A DNA stretch of 6,511 nt from Rhodospirillales bacterium (GTDB taxonomy: Bacteria > Pseudomonadota > Alphaproteobacteria > Acetobacterales > Acetobacteraceae): assembly GCA_018971455.1 (NCBI GenBank), contig JAGXAV010000122.1:1-6511 (forward strand). Reading direction: 5' to 3'. A model generated the notes under the pieces. That model worked only from the letters and a program-made list of their open reading frames with translations. It was not told the DNA's origin and searched no databases. Below are positions 1 to 6,511 of this stretch, piece by piece. Position numbers and translations under genes: made by a program. Within the stretch, counting starts at the first letter, position 1, and the number at the start of each line of letters is the position of its first letter.

Positions 1-1492
1 CGATGCGGGCGGTTTCCGGGTCTTCCGGGTCGAACAGCCCGGGCGCGCTGAGCCGCGGCGCCCCCCGCACCTTGCCGGCCGCATCCACCGCGAGCGAGGC
101 GATCGCCACCCCGTTGAACAGCATGCGCCGCCGCTCGCCCATCACTTTCCCGCCGAGCGGCACCAGCCGGCCACCGTCGAGGACGAGGCGCCCCACCGGC
201 GCGCTGTCGGTCACTTCCGGCCGGCCGGGCGTCAGGCTCAGCACGTCGCCATCCTCGAGCAGGATCGGCGGCACGCCGGCCTCCTGCGCCAGCTCCGCAT
301 GGGCCGAGAGATGGCGCCACTCGCCATGCACCGGCACCGAGAAGCGCGGCCGGACCAGCCGGTAGAGCTTGCGCAGCTCGTCCCGCGCCGGATGGCCCGA
401 GACGTGGATCATGTGGTCCGTATCGGTCATCAGGCGCACGCCGCGGCGCACCAGATTGTCCTGCACCGTGCCGATGGCGCGCTCATTGCCGGGAATGACG
501 CGGCTGCTGAACACCACCGTGTCCCCCTCGCCCAGGGCGATGCGCGGATGGCTGTCGAGCGCGATGCGCGCCAGCGCGCTGCGCGGCTCGCCCTGGCTGC
601 CGGTCACCAGAATGAGCAGCCGATCATCCTCGATGTCGTTGGCGGCATCCTCGCCGAGAAACGGCGCGATGCCCTTCAGATACCCGCATTCCCGCGCCGC
701 GGCGTCGAGATTGCGCAGCGAGCGGCCGACAACCGCCACGCTGCGCCCGGCATCGCGGGCCGCGAGCGCGACGGACTCGACGCGCGCCACGTTGCTGGCA
801 AAGCAGGTCACCGCAATCCGTCCGCGCAGAGAGCGCACCAGGGCGGCAAGGCTGCGCCGGACATCGGCCTCCGAGCCGGAATGGCCCTCGACCATGGCGT
901 TGGTGGAATCGCACACCATCGCCAGCACGCCCTCCTCGCCGAGGGCGGCCAGCGCCGCCTCGTCGCTGCGCGGGCCGACCAGCGGCTCGGGATCGAGCTT
1001 GAAGTCGCCCGTGTGCAGCACGATGCCGGCCGGCGTGCGGATCACCAGCGCCTGCGCCTCGGGGATGGAATGGGCCATGCGCAGGAATTGCAGGGTGAAC
1101 GGCGCCAGCTCGAAGCTGCCGCCGGGCGCGATGACGTGGATCTTCACCTGCGCCACCAGCCCGACCTCGCCAAGCTTGCGGCGCAGCACGGCGGCGGCGA
1201 ACGGCGTCGCATAGACGGGGCAGCGCAGCTGCGGCCACAGCCAGGCAACCGCGCCGATATGGTCCTCATGGGCGTGCGTGATCACCAGGCCGACCAGCCG
1301 GTCCCGCCGCTCGGCGAGGAAGGCCGGATCCGGCATCATCACCTCGACCTCCGGCAACTCCGCGCCGCCGAAGCCGATGCCGCAATCAACCGCGAGCCAT
1401 TTTCCGCCATAGCGGTAGAGGTTCAGATTCATCCCGATCTCGCCGGTCCCGCCGAGCGGCAGGAACGCGAAGTCGCTGTTCGCCAAATCCAT
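1..1492 (-). CDS. rnj: Ribonuclease J, 3' end truncated by window edge
   Basis: RNase J is a zinc-dependent cytoplasmic ribonuclease (endonuclease and 5'-3' exonuclease) that acts in mRNA decay and rRNA maturation. The 497 visible residues show the metallo-beta-lactamase/beta-CASP layout. There is an N-terminal PLGGTGEIGMN segment (12-22) and the metal-binding HAHEDH (73-78). His141 (AHSIPE), Asp163 (TGDFK) and CDSTN (194-198) follow. The beta-CASP region holds TGSQGEP (297-303), HVSGH (363-367) and PVHGE with His389. Family members are about 550 residues, so roughly the last 50-60 are missing to the left. The start at 1492 is preferred over the in-frame ATG at 1498 because GAAGG lies 7 bases upstream of the former and only 1 base from the latter. 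It lies 67 bases downstream of coaX on the same strand and is probably part of that operon. All catalytic motifs are intact. Family identity is very secure; whether endo- or exonuclease activity dominates cannot be read from sequence. Confidence 0.96.
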   Translation of the reverse strand, partial: MDLANSDFAFLPLGGTGEIGMNLNLYRYGGKWLAVDCGIGFGGAELPEVEVMMPDPAFLAERRDRLVGLVITHAHEDHIGAVAWLWPQLRCPVYATPFAAAVLRRKLGEVGLVAQVKIHVIAPGGSFELAPFTLQFLRMAHSIPEAQALVIRTPAGIVLHTGDFKLDPEPLVGPRSDEAALAALGEEGVLAMVCDSTNAMVEGHSGSEADVRRSLAALVRSLRGRIAVTCFASNVARVESVALAARDAGRSVAVVGRSLRNLDAAARECGYLKGIAPFLGEDAANDIEDDRLLILVTGSQGEPRSALARIALDSHPRIALGEGDTVVFSSRVIPGNERAIGTVQDNLVRRGVRLMTDTDHMIHVSGHPARDELRKLYRLVRPRFSVPVHGEWRHLSAHAELAQEAGVPPILLEDGDVLSLTPGRPEVTDSAPVGRLVLDGGRLVPLGGKVMGERRRMLFNGVAIASLAVDAAGKVRGAPRLSAPGLFDPEDPETARI

Positions 1493-1499
1493 CAACATG

Positions 1500-1504
1500 C
1501 CTTC
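1500..1504 (-). promoter_or_regulatory. Shine-Dalgarno-like site deciding the rnj start
   Basis: On the minus strand GAAGG lies 7 bases before the ATG at 1492-1490 but only 1 base before the ATG at 1498-1496. The spacing favours translation from 1492, giving a protein that begins MDLANSDF. The surrounding GAATTTGAAGG is a small AT-richer patch in otherwise GC-rich DNA, which fits an accessible initiation region. Confidence 0.6.
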
Positions 1505-1514
1505 AAATTCAGGG

Positions 1515-1538
1515 GCGCCGAGCGGGTTCGCCCGGCGC
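1515..1538 (-). other. Stem-loop in the coaX-rnj intergenic gap
   Basis: Read on the minus strand, GCGCCGGGC (1538-1530) pairs with GCTCGGCGC (1523-1515) around the 6-base loop GAACCC. This makes a 9-bp stem with one G-U wobble. On the plus strand the same position is an A-C mismatch, so the structure suits minus-strand RNA better. It is not followed by a U-run, so it is not a canonical intrinsic terminator. It lies 11 to 34 bases upstream of the rnj Shine-Dalgarno and fills much of the only real gap in the window. It could be an RNA processing or stability element, a weak attenuator, or chance in GC-rich DNA. Confidence 0.5.
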
Positions 1539-1559
1539 GAGAGGGGAATTGCGGTGCGG

Positions 1560-2369
1560 CTACTCGATATCCACCAGCCGCGCCCGCTCACGGGATAATG
1601 TGGGGACCGGATTGCGCGCCGCCAACAGGCGCAGCCCGTCCAGCGTCAAATCCGGGTCGATATGGCCGATCACGCTGGTGCCCTCGGCGAGCAGCGGCGC
1701 CAGGCCGCCGGTGCCGATCACCTTGAGCCCGCCGCCGTACTCGGCCTGGATGCGCGCCACCAGCCCCTCGATCATCGCCACATAGCCCCAGTAGATGCCG
1801 GACTGCATGGCAGCCACCGTGTTCGTGCCGATCACGGCCTGCGGCCGGCCGATGCCGATCCGCGGCAGCCGGGCGGCGGCACGGTGCAGCGCCTCGATCG
1901 AGAGGTTGATGCCCGGGCATATGATCCCGCCGAGATAGGCGCCGTCGGCATCCACCACATCGAAGGTGGTGGCGGTGCCAAAATCGATCACCACCAGCGG
2001 CCCGCGATAGGCCGCATGGCCGGCCAGCGCGTTGAGCAGCCGGTCGGCCCCCACCTCGGCCGGGCTGTCCACCTTGATGTCGAATCCCCAATGAACGCTG
2101 GAGCGCGCAACCAGCGGCTCGACCTCGAACCAGTCGCGACACAGCCGGCGCAGGTGGTAGAGAGCCGCCGGCACCACCGTGCCGATCACCGCCCCCGTCA
2201 CCTGCTCGCGCGCCAGCCCGGTGAGCCGGAGCAGCGTGAGCAGCCACACCGCATAATCGTCGCTCGTCCGCTGCGGGTCGGTGGCGATGCGCCAGATGCC
2301 GCGCCACTGCGCCCCGTCATGCACCGCGAAAACCACGTTGGTGTTGCCCGCATCGACGACCAGCAGCAT
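1560..2369 (-). CDS. coaX: Type III pantothenate kinase CoaX
   Basis: CoaX phosphorylates pantothenate with ATP, the first committed step of coenzyme A synthesis, in the cytoplasm. It belongs to the ASKHA fold superfamily and is unrelated in sequence to type I CoaA; known type III enzymes need a monovalent cation and resist CoA feedback. The 269-residue protein starts with the phosphate-binding DAGNTN (6-11). It continues with GADR (107-110, Asp109 being the expected catalytic base), DFGTATTFD (129-137), PGIN (152-155), GTNT (181-184) and GTGG (219-222). The order and spacing are those of the family. The last 15 or so residues, after a typical ending near LRLLAARN, form a short polar tail, slightly longer than usual. 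The ATG at 2369 is preceded by GGGAG 7 bases upstream, inside the end of birA, and lies 2 bases after the birA stop codon, so translational coupling is likely. The stop is TAG at 1562-1560. Confidence 0.96.
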   Translation of the reverse strand: MLLVVDAGNTNVVFAVHDGAQWRGIWRIATDPQRTSDDYAVWLLTLLRLTGLAREQVTGAVIGTVVPAALYHLRRLCRDWFEVEPLVARSSVHWGFDIKVDSPAEVGADRLLNALAGHAAYRGPLVVIDFGTATTFDVVDADGAYLGGIICPGINLSIEALHRAAARLPRIGIGRPQAVIGTNTVAAMQSGIYWGYVAMIEGLVARIQAEYGGGLKVIGTGGLAPLLAEGTSVIGHIDPDLTLDGLRLLAARNPVPTLSRERARLVDIE

Positions 2370-2371
2370 CG

Positions 2372-3124
2372 CTACGCTCCCGCCAGCAAACGAACCTCGC
2401 CCGCCGCGAAGGCGCGCACCCGGGCACCGGCCTCCAGCAGCAGGCTGCCATCCTCGCCAAGCCCCGCGAAATTCCCGGCCGTCTCGGTGTCCCCGATGCG
2501 CACCGCCATCCTCGTGCCGAGGCGCGGCGCGCGCGCGAGAAACGCGGCACGGACCGGCGCGAAGCCCTCAGCGGCCTGGATGGCCCGCCACGCATCGAGC
2601 CGCGCCAGAATCGCGCGCGCCATGGCCTCCGGCGCGGGCGGCGGCCCGAATGGCGCAAGGCACGCCGTCCGCCGTCCCGGCACGTCCGGCGCATGGGCCA
2701 GATTGACGCCGATGCCGATCACGAGCCACGCCAGCCCGCCCGCGCCATCGGGCGAGGAATCGACCAGGATGCCGGCGAGCTTGCATCCGTCGAGCAGCAG
2801 ATCATTGGGCCATTTCAACGACAGCCTGACCGGATCAGGCAGCAGCGCCGCCACCGCCTCGGCCACCGCCACCCCGGCGAGCAGCGACCACAGCCCACCC
2901 TCGCGCGCGGCCCCCTTCGGCCGCATCAGCACGGAGCAATACAGATTGCCGGCCGGCGAGGCCCAGGCCCGCCCATGGCTTCCCCGGCCGCCGGTCTGCT
3001 GGCCGGCCAGGACGGCGAGGCCGTCGGGCTCGCCGGCCTCGGCGCAGGCACGGCAATGATCCGACGTCGAGCCCAGCGTCTCGAAACTCATGAGCCGCCA
3101 CGCCCCGGCGGCGGCCCGGCTCAC
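2372..3124 (-). CDS. birA: Biotin--[acetyl-CoA-carboxylase] ligase, catalytic form without HTH domain
   Basis: Biotin protein ligase forms biotinyl-5'-AMP from biotin and ATP and transfers biotin to a lysine of biotin carboxyl carrier proteins such as AccB. With the GTG start at 3124 the protein has 250 residues. Motifs: STSD (19-22, where many family members have STN), [13 protein letters not shown] (42-54, biotin/AMP loop), KWPND (104-108), KLAGIL (115-120), GIGVN (137-141), and a small C-terminal beta domain (about 203-248). There is no N-terminal helix-turn-helix, so it should be an enzyme only, not a biotin-operon repressor like E. coli BirA. The GTG overlaps the nuoN TGA in a GTGA, has GAAGG 10 bases upstream, and keeps the WRL residues that I recall at the N-terminus of alphaproteobacterial relatives. 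The alternative ATG at 3091 gives 239 residues. Ser49 sits where E. coli has Arg118. Function is secure; the start is moderately sure. Confidence 0.93.
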   Translation of the reverse strand: MSRAAAGAWRLMSFETLGSTSDHCRACAEAGEPDGLAVLAGQQTGGRGSHGRAWASPAGNLYCSVLMRPKGAAREGGLWSLLAGVAVAEAVAALLPDPVRLSLKWPNDLLLDGCKLAGILVDSSPDGAGGLAWLVIGIGVNLAHAPDVPGRRTACLAPFGPPPAPEAMARAILARLDAWRAIQAAEGFAPVRAAFLARAPRLGTRMAVRIGDTETAGNFAGLGEDGSLLLEAGARVRAFAAGEVRLLAGA

Positions 3125-4557
3125 CTGAACAGCGCCTTCGCGGCCAATTCGGCCGCCGCCACCAGCGGCGCCGGGAAAACGAAGAAGAAGGTGGTGAAAA
3201 TTCCGCCCGCCGCCGCGACGAAGGACAGCGAGGCCGGCCGCGCTTCGAACGCCTCGCCCTCGGTATCGAAATACATCACCTTGATGATGCGGATGTAATA
3301 GAACGCGCCGATCACGCTGGTCAGCACGCCGATGACGGCGAGCGCCCACATCCCCTGCTGCACCGCCGCGGTGAAGATGAAGTATTTCCCCCAGAAGCCC
3401 GAAAACGGGGGAATGCCGGCCATGCTGAACATGAAGACGGCCAGCCCCAGCGCCATGGCCGGGTCACGCCGGGCAAGCCCCGACAGGTCGGCGATGCCCT
3501 CGACCATCCGGCCCCGCCGGCGCATCGCCAGGATCAGCGCGAAGGTGCCGATGTTCATGAAGACGTAGGTCACCAGGTAGACCAGCACGCCGCGAATGCC
3601 GGCCTGCGTGCCGGCAGCCAGGCCGATCAGCGCGTAGCCCATATGGCCGATCGACGAATAGGCCATCAGTCGCTTGATGTTGCGCTGGCCGATCGCCGCC
3701 AGCGAGCCGAGCAGCATGGACGCGACCGAGACCAGCACGATGAGCTGCTGCCACTCGCCGAGCAGATGGCCGAACGGCGCCGCCATCACCCGCACCAGCA
3801 GGGCCATGGCCGCGACCTTCGGCGCGGTGCCCATGAACGCCGTCACCGGCGTGGGCGCGCCCTCGTACACGTCCGGCGTCCACATATGGAACGGCACGGC
3901 CGAGATCTTGAAGGCGAGGCCGGCCACCACGAACACGATGCCGACGACCAGCCCGGGCGACACATGCGCCGGATCGGCCAATGCCTTGGCCAGCTCGGTG
4001 AACCCCATGCCGCCGGAGAAGCCATAGACCAGCGAAATGCCGTAGAGCAGCAGCCCCGAGGCCAGCGCCCCGAGCACGAAATACTTCAGCCCCGCCTCCG
4101 AGGAACGCAGCTCGTCGCGCGCGAAGGCCGCGAGCACGTAGATCGACAGGCTCATCAGCTCGACGCCCATGTAGAGCGTCATCAGATTGTTCGCCGAGGC
4201 CATCAGCATCATGCCGACGGTGGAGAACAGCACCAGCACCGGAAACTCGAAGCGCCGCAGATTGGCATGCTCGTTGTAGTCGAGCGAGACCACGACGCCG
4301 AGCGCCGCCGCCGCGAGCACCAGCAACTTGACGAAGGCGCTGAATGCATCATCGGTGAAAAGACCGCGATAGCCCACGCCCTGCCCGGTCGAGATCACCA
4401 GTACGGCGGCCAAAAGGAAGGCGCCCACGGTGAGCATGCTGCAAAAGCGGAACGTATCGCGCCGCTGCAGCACGCCGACCAGCAGAATGCCCATGCCGCA
4501 CACGGATAGCGCGATCTCGGGAAGCGCCAGCACCCAGTTCATGGAGGTCCCGCTCAT
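3121..4557 (-). CDS. nuoN: NADH-quinone oxidoreductase subunit N
   Basis: NuoN is one of the three antiporter-like proton-pumping subunits in the inner-membrane arm of complex I, the one nearest the quinone-binding module. The 478 residues match the usual length, are hydrophobic throughout and fit about 14 membrane helices. The residues expected for the proton path are present: Glu133 (MGVELMSL), Lys158 (AGLKYF), Lys217 ([12 protein letters not shown]), Lys247 (TAPKVAA) and Lys391 (FWGKYF). They correspond to E. coli Glu133, Lys158, Lys217, Lys247 and Lys395. [18 protein letters not shown] (221-238) and [15 protein letters not shown] (294-308) are family signatures. The ATG at 4557 overlaps the nuoM stop as ATGA and has GGAGG 9 bases upstream; a second in-frame ATG at 4542 is less favoured. 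It follows nuoL and nuoM in the standard order and overlaps the proposed birA start by 4 bases. Confidence 0.97.
   Translation of the reverse strand: MSGTSMNWVLALPEIALSVCGMGILLVGVLQRRDTFRFCSMLTVGAFLLAAVLVISTGQGVGYRGLFTDDAFSAFVKLLVLAAAALGVVVSLDYNEHANLRRFEFPVLVLFSTVGMMLMASANNLMTLYMGVELMSLSIYVLAAFARDELRSSEAGLKYFVLGALASGLLLYGISLVYGFSGGMGFTELAKALADPAHVSPGLVVGIVFVVAGLAFKISAVPFHMWTPDVYEGAPTPVTAFMGTAPKVAAMALLVRVMAAPFGHLLGEWQQLIVLVSVASMLLGSLAAIGQRNIKRLMAYSSIGHMGYALIGLAAGTQAGIRGVLVYLVTYVFMNIGTFALILAMRRRGRMVEGIADLSGLARRDPAMALGLAVFMFSMAGIPPFSGFWGKYFIFTAAVQQGMWALAVIGVLTSVIGAFYYIRIIKVMYFDTEGEAFEARPASLSFVAAAGGIFTTFFFVFPAPLVAAAELAAKALFR
4554..4557 (-). other. ATGA stop-start overlap between nuoM and nuoN
   Basis: The nuoN ATG (4557-4555) and the nuoM TGA (4556-4554) share bases. 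The GGAGG at 4571-4567 that serves nuoN lies within the last codons of nuoM. This arrangement usually means translational coupling, which would help keep two subunits of one complex at equal amounts. Confidence 0.85.
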
Positions 4558-6092
4558 GGGTGCAGCCCTCCGGCGGGCAGGATTTGCGCAAACCTCGCCG
4601 TGCCCACGAGGGCCGCCTGGTGATGCTCCACCATGGCCCCCACCGCCGCATCGAAGAAGCCGGTGAAGCTCGACGGATAAATGCCCATCCACAGGGTCAG
4701 CAGCACCAGCGGCGCGAACACCGCGATCTCGCGCGGCGAGAGATCCAGAATGGATTTCAGGTCGTCCCGCGTCAGGCTGCCGAAGATCACCCGGCGGTAG
4801 AGATAGAGCATGTAGGCAGCCCCCAGGATCATCCCCAGGCTCCCCAGCAGGGCGAGCCAGAAACTGACCTTGAACGCCCCCACCAGCACCAGGAACTCAC
4901 CGACGAAACCGGCCGTCCCGGGCAGGCCGACGCTGGCCATGGTGAACAGCATGAAGGCCAGCGCATAGCGCGGCATGCGGTCCGCGAGGCCGCCATAGCG
5001 GGCGATGTCGCGCGTGTGGATGCGGTCATAGACCACGCCGACGCACAGGAAGAGTGCGGCCGACACCACGCCGTGCGACAGCATCTGAAACAGCGCGCCG
5101 GAAATGCCCTGGATGTTGAAGGTGAAGATGCCGATCGTCACCACCCCCATATGCGCTACCGAGGAATAGGCGATCAGCTTCTTCATGTCGGTCTGCGCGA
5201 GCGCCACCAGCGAGGTGTAGACCACCGCCACCACGGACAGCGCATAGATCAGCGGCGCCAGATTCGCCGAGGCCAGCGGCAGCATCGGCACCGAGAAGCG
5301 CAGGAACCCATACGCCCCCATCTTCAGCAGCACGCCGGCCAGGATCACCGACCCCGCCGTCGGCGCCTCGACATGCGCATCCGGCAGCCAGGTGTGCACC
5401 GGCCACATCGGCACCTTCACCGCGAACGAGGCGAGAAAGGCGAGGAACAGCCAGGTCTGCATCGCCGGAGGAAACTGCGTGTGCAGCAGCACCGAAATGT
5501 CGGTGGTGCCGGTCTGGTACCACATGGCCAGCAGCGCCAGCAGCATCAGCACCGAGCCGGCCAGCGTGTAGAGGAAGAACTTGATCGCCGCATAGACGCG
5601 CCGCGGACCGCCCCATACGCCGATGATGAGATACATCGGGATCAGCACGCCCTCGAAGAACATGTAGAAGACGACGAAATCGAGGGCGCAGAACATGCCC
5701 ACCATCATCGTCTCCAGCACCAGGAAGGCGAGCATGTACTCGCGCACGCGCACGGTGATCGCATCCCAGCTCGCCAGGATGCAGATCGGCGTCAGCGCGG
5801 TGGAAAGCAGCACGAACAGCACCGAAATGCCGTCCACGCCCATCTTGTAGGAAATGCCCCATTGCGGCAGCCAGGCGGCATTCTCGACGAACTGGAACCC
5901 GCCATCGGCCTGGTTGAAGCGCACCCACAGGATGAGCGACAGCGCGAACACCACGAGGCTGGTCCACAGCGCCGTCCAGCGGGCGTTGGAGGCCACCACC
6001 GCCTCCTCGCCGCGCACCGACATGATGATCGCCCCGCCGACCAGCGGCAGCCAGGTGATGAGCGAAAGCAAAGGGAAGCCGGCCGCGTTCAT
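4554..6092 (-). CDS. nuoM: NADH-quinone oxidoreductase subunit M
   Basis: NuoM is the middle antiporter-like subunit of the complex I membrane arm and forms one of its proton channels. From the ATG at 6092 it has 512 residues, normal for the family, and is hydrophobic along its length (about 14 membrane helices). Expected key residues are visible: Glu147 ([11 protein letters not shown]), Lys226 ([18 protein letters not shown]), Lys257 (LLKMGAYG) and Glu399 (FVGEFLVL). By motif these match E. coli Glu144, Lys234, Lys265 and Glu407. [18 protein letters not shown] (236-253) is the classic proton-conducting-transporter signature. Two starts are possible. One is GTG at 6101, overlapping the nuoL stop as GTGA, with no good ribosome site. 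The other is ATG at 6092, 9 codon-frame bases later, with GGTGA 5 bases upstream. I chose the ATG; the choice changes only three residues. It sits between nuoL and nuoN with essentially no spacer. Confidence 0.97.
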   Translation of the reverse strand: MNAAGFPLLSLITWLPLVGGAIIMSVRGEEAVVASNARWTALWTSLVVFALSLILWVRFNQADGGFQFVENAAWLPQWGISYKMGVDGISVLFVLLSTALTPICILASWDAITVRVREYMLAFLVLETMMVGMFCALDFVVFYMFFEGVLIPMYLIIGVWGGPRRVYAAIKFFLYTLAGSVLMLLALLAMWYQTGTTDISVLLHTQFPPAMQTWLFLAFLASFAVKVPMWPVHTWLPDAHVEAPTAGSVILAGVLLKMGAYGFLRFSVPMLPLASANLAPLIYALSVVAVVYTSLVALAQTDMKKLIAYSSVAHMGVVTIGIFTFNIQGISGALFQMLSHGVVSAALFLCVGVVYDRIHTRDIARYGGLADRMPRYALAFMLFTMASVGLPGTAGFVGEFLVLVGAFKVSFWLALLGSLGMILGAAYMLYLYRRVIFGSLTRDDLKSILDLSPREIAVFAPLVLLTLWMGIYPSSFTGFFDAAVGAMVEHHQAALVGTARFAQILPAGGLHP

Positions 6093-6097
6093 CACAT

Positions 6098-6102
6098 TCA
6101 CC
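6098..6102 (-). promoter_or_regulatory. GGTGA: nuoL stop and probable nuoM ribosome-binding site
   Basis: On the minus strand GGTGA matches the 3' end of the Shine-Dalgarno consensus and lies 5 bases before the ATG at 6092-6090. It also contains the nuoL stop codon (6100-6098) and the alternative nuoM GTG start (6101-6099). A ribosome ending nuoL would be placed directly on the nuoM start, so coupling is expected whichever start is used. Confidence 0.55.
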
Positions 6103-6511
6103 GGAATAACAGGAAAACGCTGACGAGCACGACGAGCCCGATCAGCATCGAAAAGGCATAGACGGCAATCGACCCGGTCTGGAGCTTCACCACCCGCGTC
6201 GATCCGTCACTGGTCAGGCTGGCAAGCCCGTTCGGCACGCCATCGATGATCGTCACATCACCAACCTGCCACAGCGCGCGCGACAGGCAGAGCATCGGCT
6301 GCACCAGCACCGCGTTGTACAGCTCGTCGAAATACCATTTGTTGAGCAGGAAGCGGTAGATCCCGCCGAACTGCACCGCGAGCCGCGCGGGGATGGCCGG
6401 CGCCATCATGTAGAACAGGTAGGCCACCGCGATTCCCGCAAGTCCGATGACGCTGGGCGACAGCGTCACCCAGGCGGGCAGTTCCTCCATCCGCGCCAGC
6501 ACGTGGTTGGT
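6098..6511 (-). CDS. nuoL: NADH-quinone oxidoreductase subunit L, C-terminal part only
   Basis: This is the C-terminal 137 residues of NuoL, the distal antiporter-like subunit of complex I; the remaining roughly 500 residues lie beyond the right edge. The visible part starts with [14 protein letters not shown] and then has a membrane helix (about 14-36). Next comes an amphipathic stretch with the conserved [19 protein letters not shown] (about 53-71) and a final membrane helix (about 117-137) ending in FLLFR. This is the family's characteristic C-terminal extension: the long lateral helix that lies along the membrane arm beside NuoM and NuoN, plus its terminal anchoring helix. [15 protein letters not shown] just before the last helix is also typical. 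The frame is open to the window edge, so no start is visible; the GTG at 6502 is an internal valine codon. The TGA stop overlaps the alternative nuoM GTG start. Confidence 0.95.
   Translation of the reverse strand, partial: TNHVLARMEELPAWVTLSPSVIGLAGIAVAYLFYMMAPAIPARLAVQFGGIYRFLLNKWYFDELYNAVLVQPMLCLSRALWQVGDVTIIDGVPNGLASLTSDGSTRVVKLQTGSIAVYAFSMLIGLVVLVSVFLLFR

Noticed and set aside
1515..1538. Intrinsic transcription terminator between coaX and rnj
   Set aside because: The stem is strong but is followed on the minus strand by CCCCTGAATTTG, not a U-run, and the downstream gene is on the same strand.
1493..1559. Promoter for rnj in the intergenic gap
   Set aside because: I see no convincing -35/-10 pair on the minus strand. 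The AT-richer GAATTT lies too close to the start codon to serve as a -10 with normal spacing for a leader.
299..1726. A 475-codon open frame on the plus strand, opposite rnj
   Set aside because: It is antisense to RNase J, whose catalytic motifs are all in the minus frame. The plus translation is His/Arg/Ala-rich without family features.
1662..3059. A 465-codon open frame on the plus strand, spanning coaX and birA
   Set aside because: It runs antisense across two separate recognised genes, and its composition changes abruptly at their boundary, as a shadow frame would.
3092..3349. Extension of the birA frame upstream to 3349, giving a 325-residue protein with a longer N-terminus
   Set aside because: The extra sequence is out-of-frame nuoN coding DNA, Arg/Gly-rich, and does not resemble the helix-turn-helix found in bifunctional BirA.
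4558..4692. Extension of the nuoN frame upstream to 4692
   Set aside because: The added residues are a frame shadow of the nuoM 3' end. The ATG at 4557 has a good ribosome site and gives the normal NuoN length.
4560..6161. A 533-codon open frame on the plus strand, opposite nuoM
   Set aside because: Its translation is dominated by His, Arg, Gln and Glu in low-complexity order, with no recognisable domain. It lies exactly antisense to the well-conserved nuoM. Long antisense frames are expected in GC-rich DNA.

Overview
The window is a compact, GC-rich stretch in which every real gene lies on the minus strand, so it reads from right to left. The gene order is nuoL (3' end only), nuoM, nuoN, birA, coaX, rnj (5' part only). 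High GC, this gene order, a type III pantothenate kinase and an RNase J together suggest an alphaproteobacterium. Rhodospirillales, perhaps Acetobacteraceae, is the best guess. This rests on family knowledge and gene order, not on a database search.

Right part (about 3121-6511): the distal end of a complex I (NADH:quinone oxidoreductase) operon. It encodes the three antiporter-like membrane subunits NuoL, NuoM and NuoN. The charged residues of the proton-transfer chain are present in the complete NuoM and NuoN. NuoL enters from beyond the right edge, and only its C-terminal 137 residues are visible.

Middle (1560-3124): two short cofactor genes follow nuoN with no room for a promoter. birA encodes a stand-alone biotin protein ligase without a DNA-binding domain. 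coaX encodes a type III pantothenate kinase, the first step of coenzyme A synthesis.

Left part (1-1492): ribonuclease J, a metallo-beta-lactamase/beta-CASP RNase, which runs off the left edge before its stop codon. The 67 bases between the coaX stop and the rnj start are the only real intergenic gap. They contain a GC-rich stem-loop and a Shine-Dalgarno-like GAAGG.

Every other junction overlaps or nearly so, at most 5 bases with the starts chosen here. The genes are therefore probably co-transcribed and translationally coupled. I saw no tRNA, rRNA, CRISPR array, mobile element, large repeat or canonical terminator. The long plus-strand reading frames are GC-driven shadows of the minus-strand genes. 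I found no convincing undescribed system; the window is conserved housekeeping DNA with a few details worth checking.
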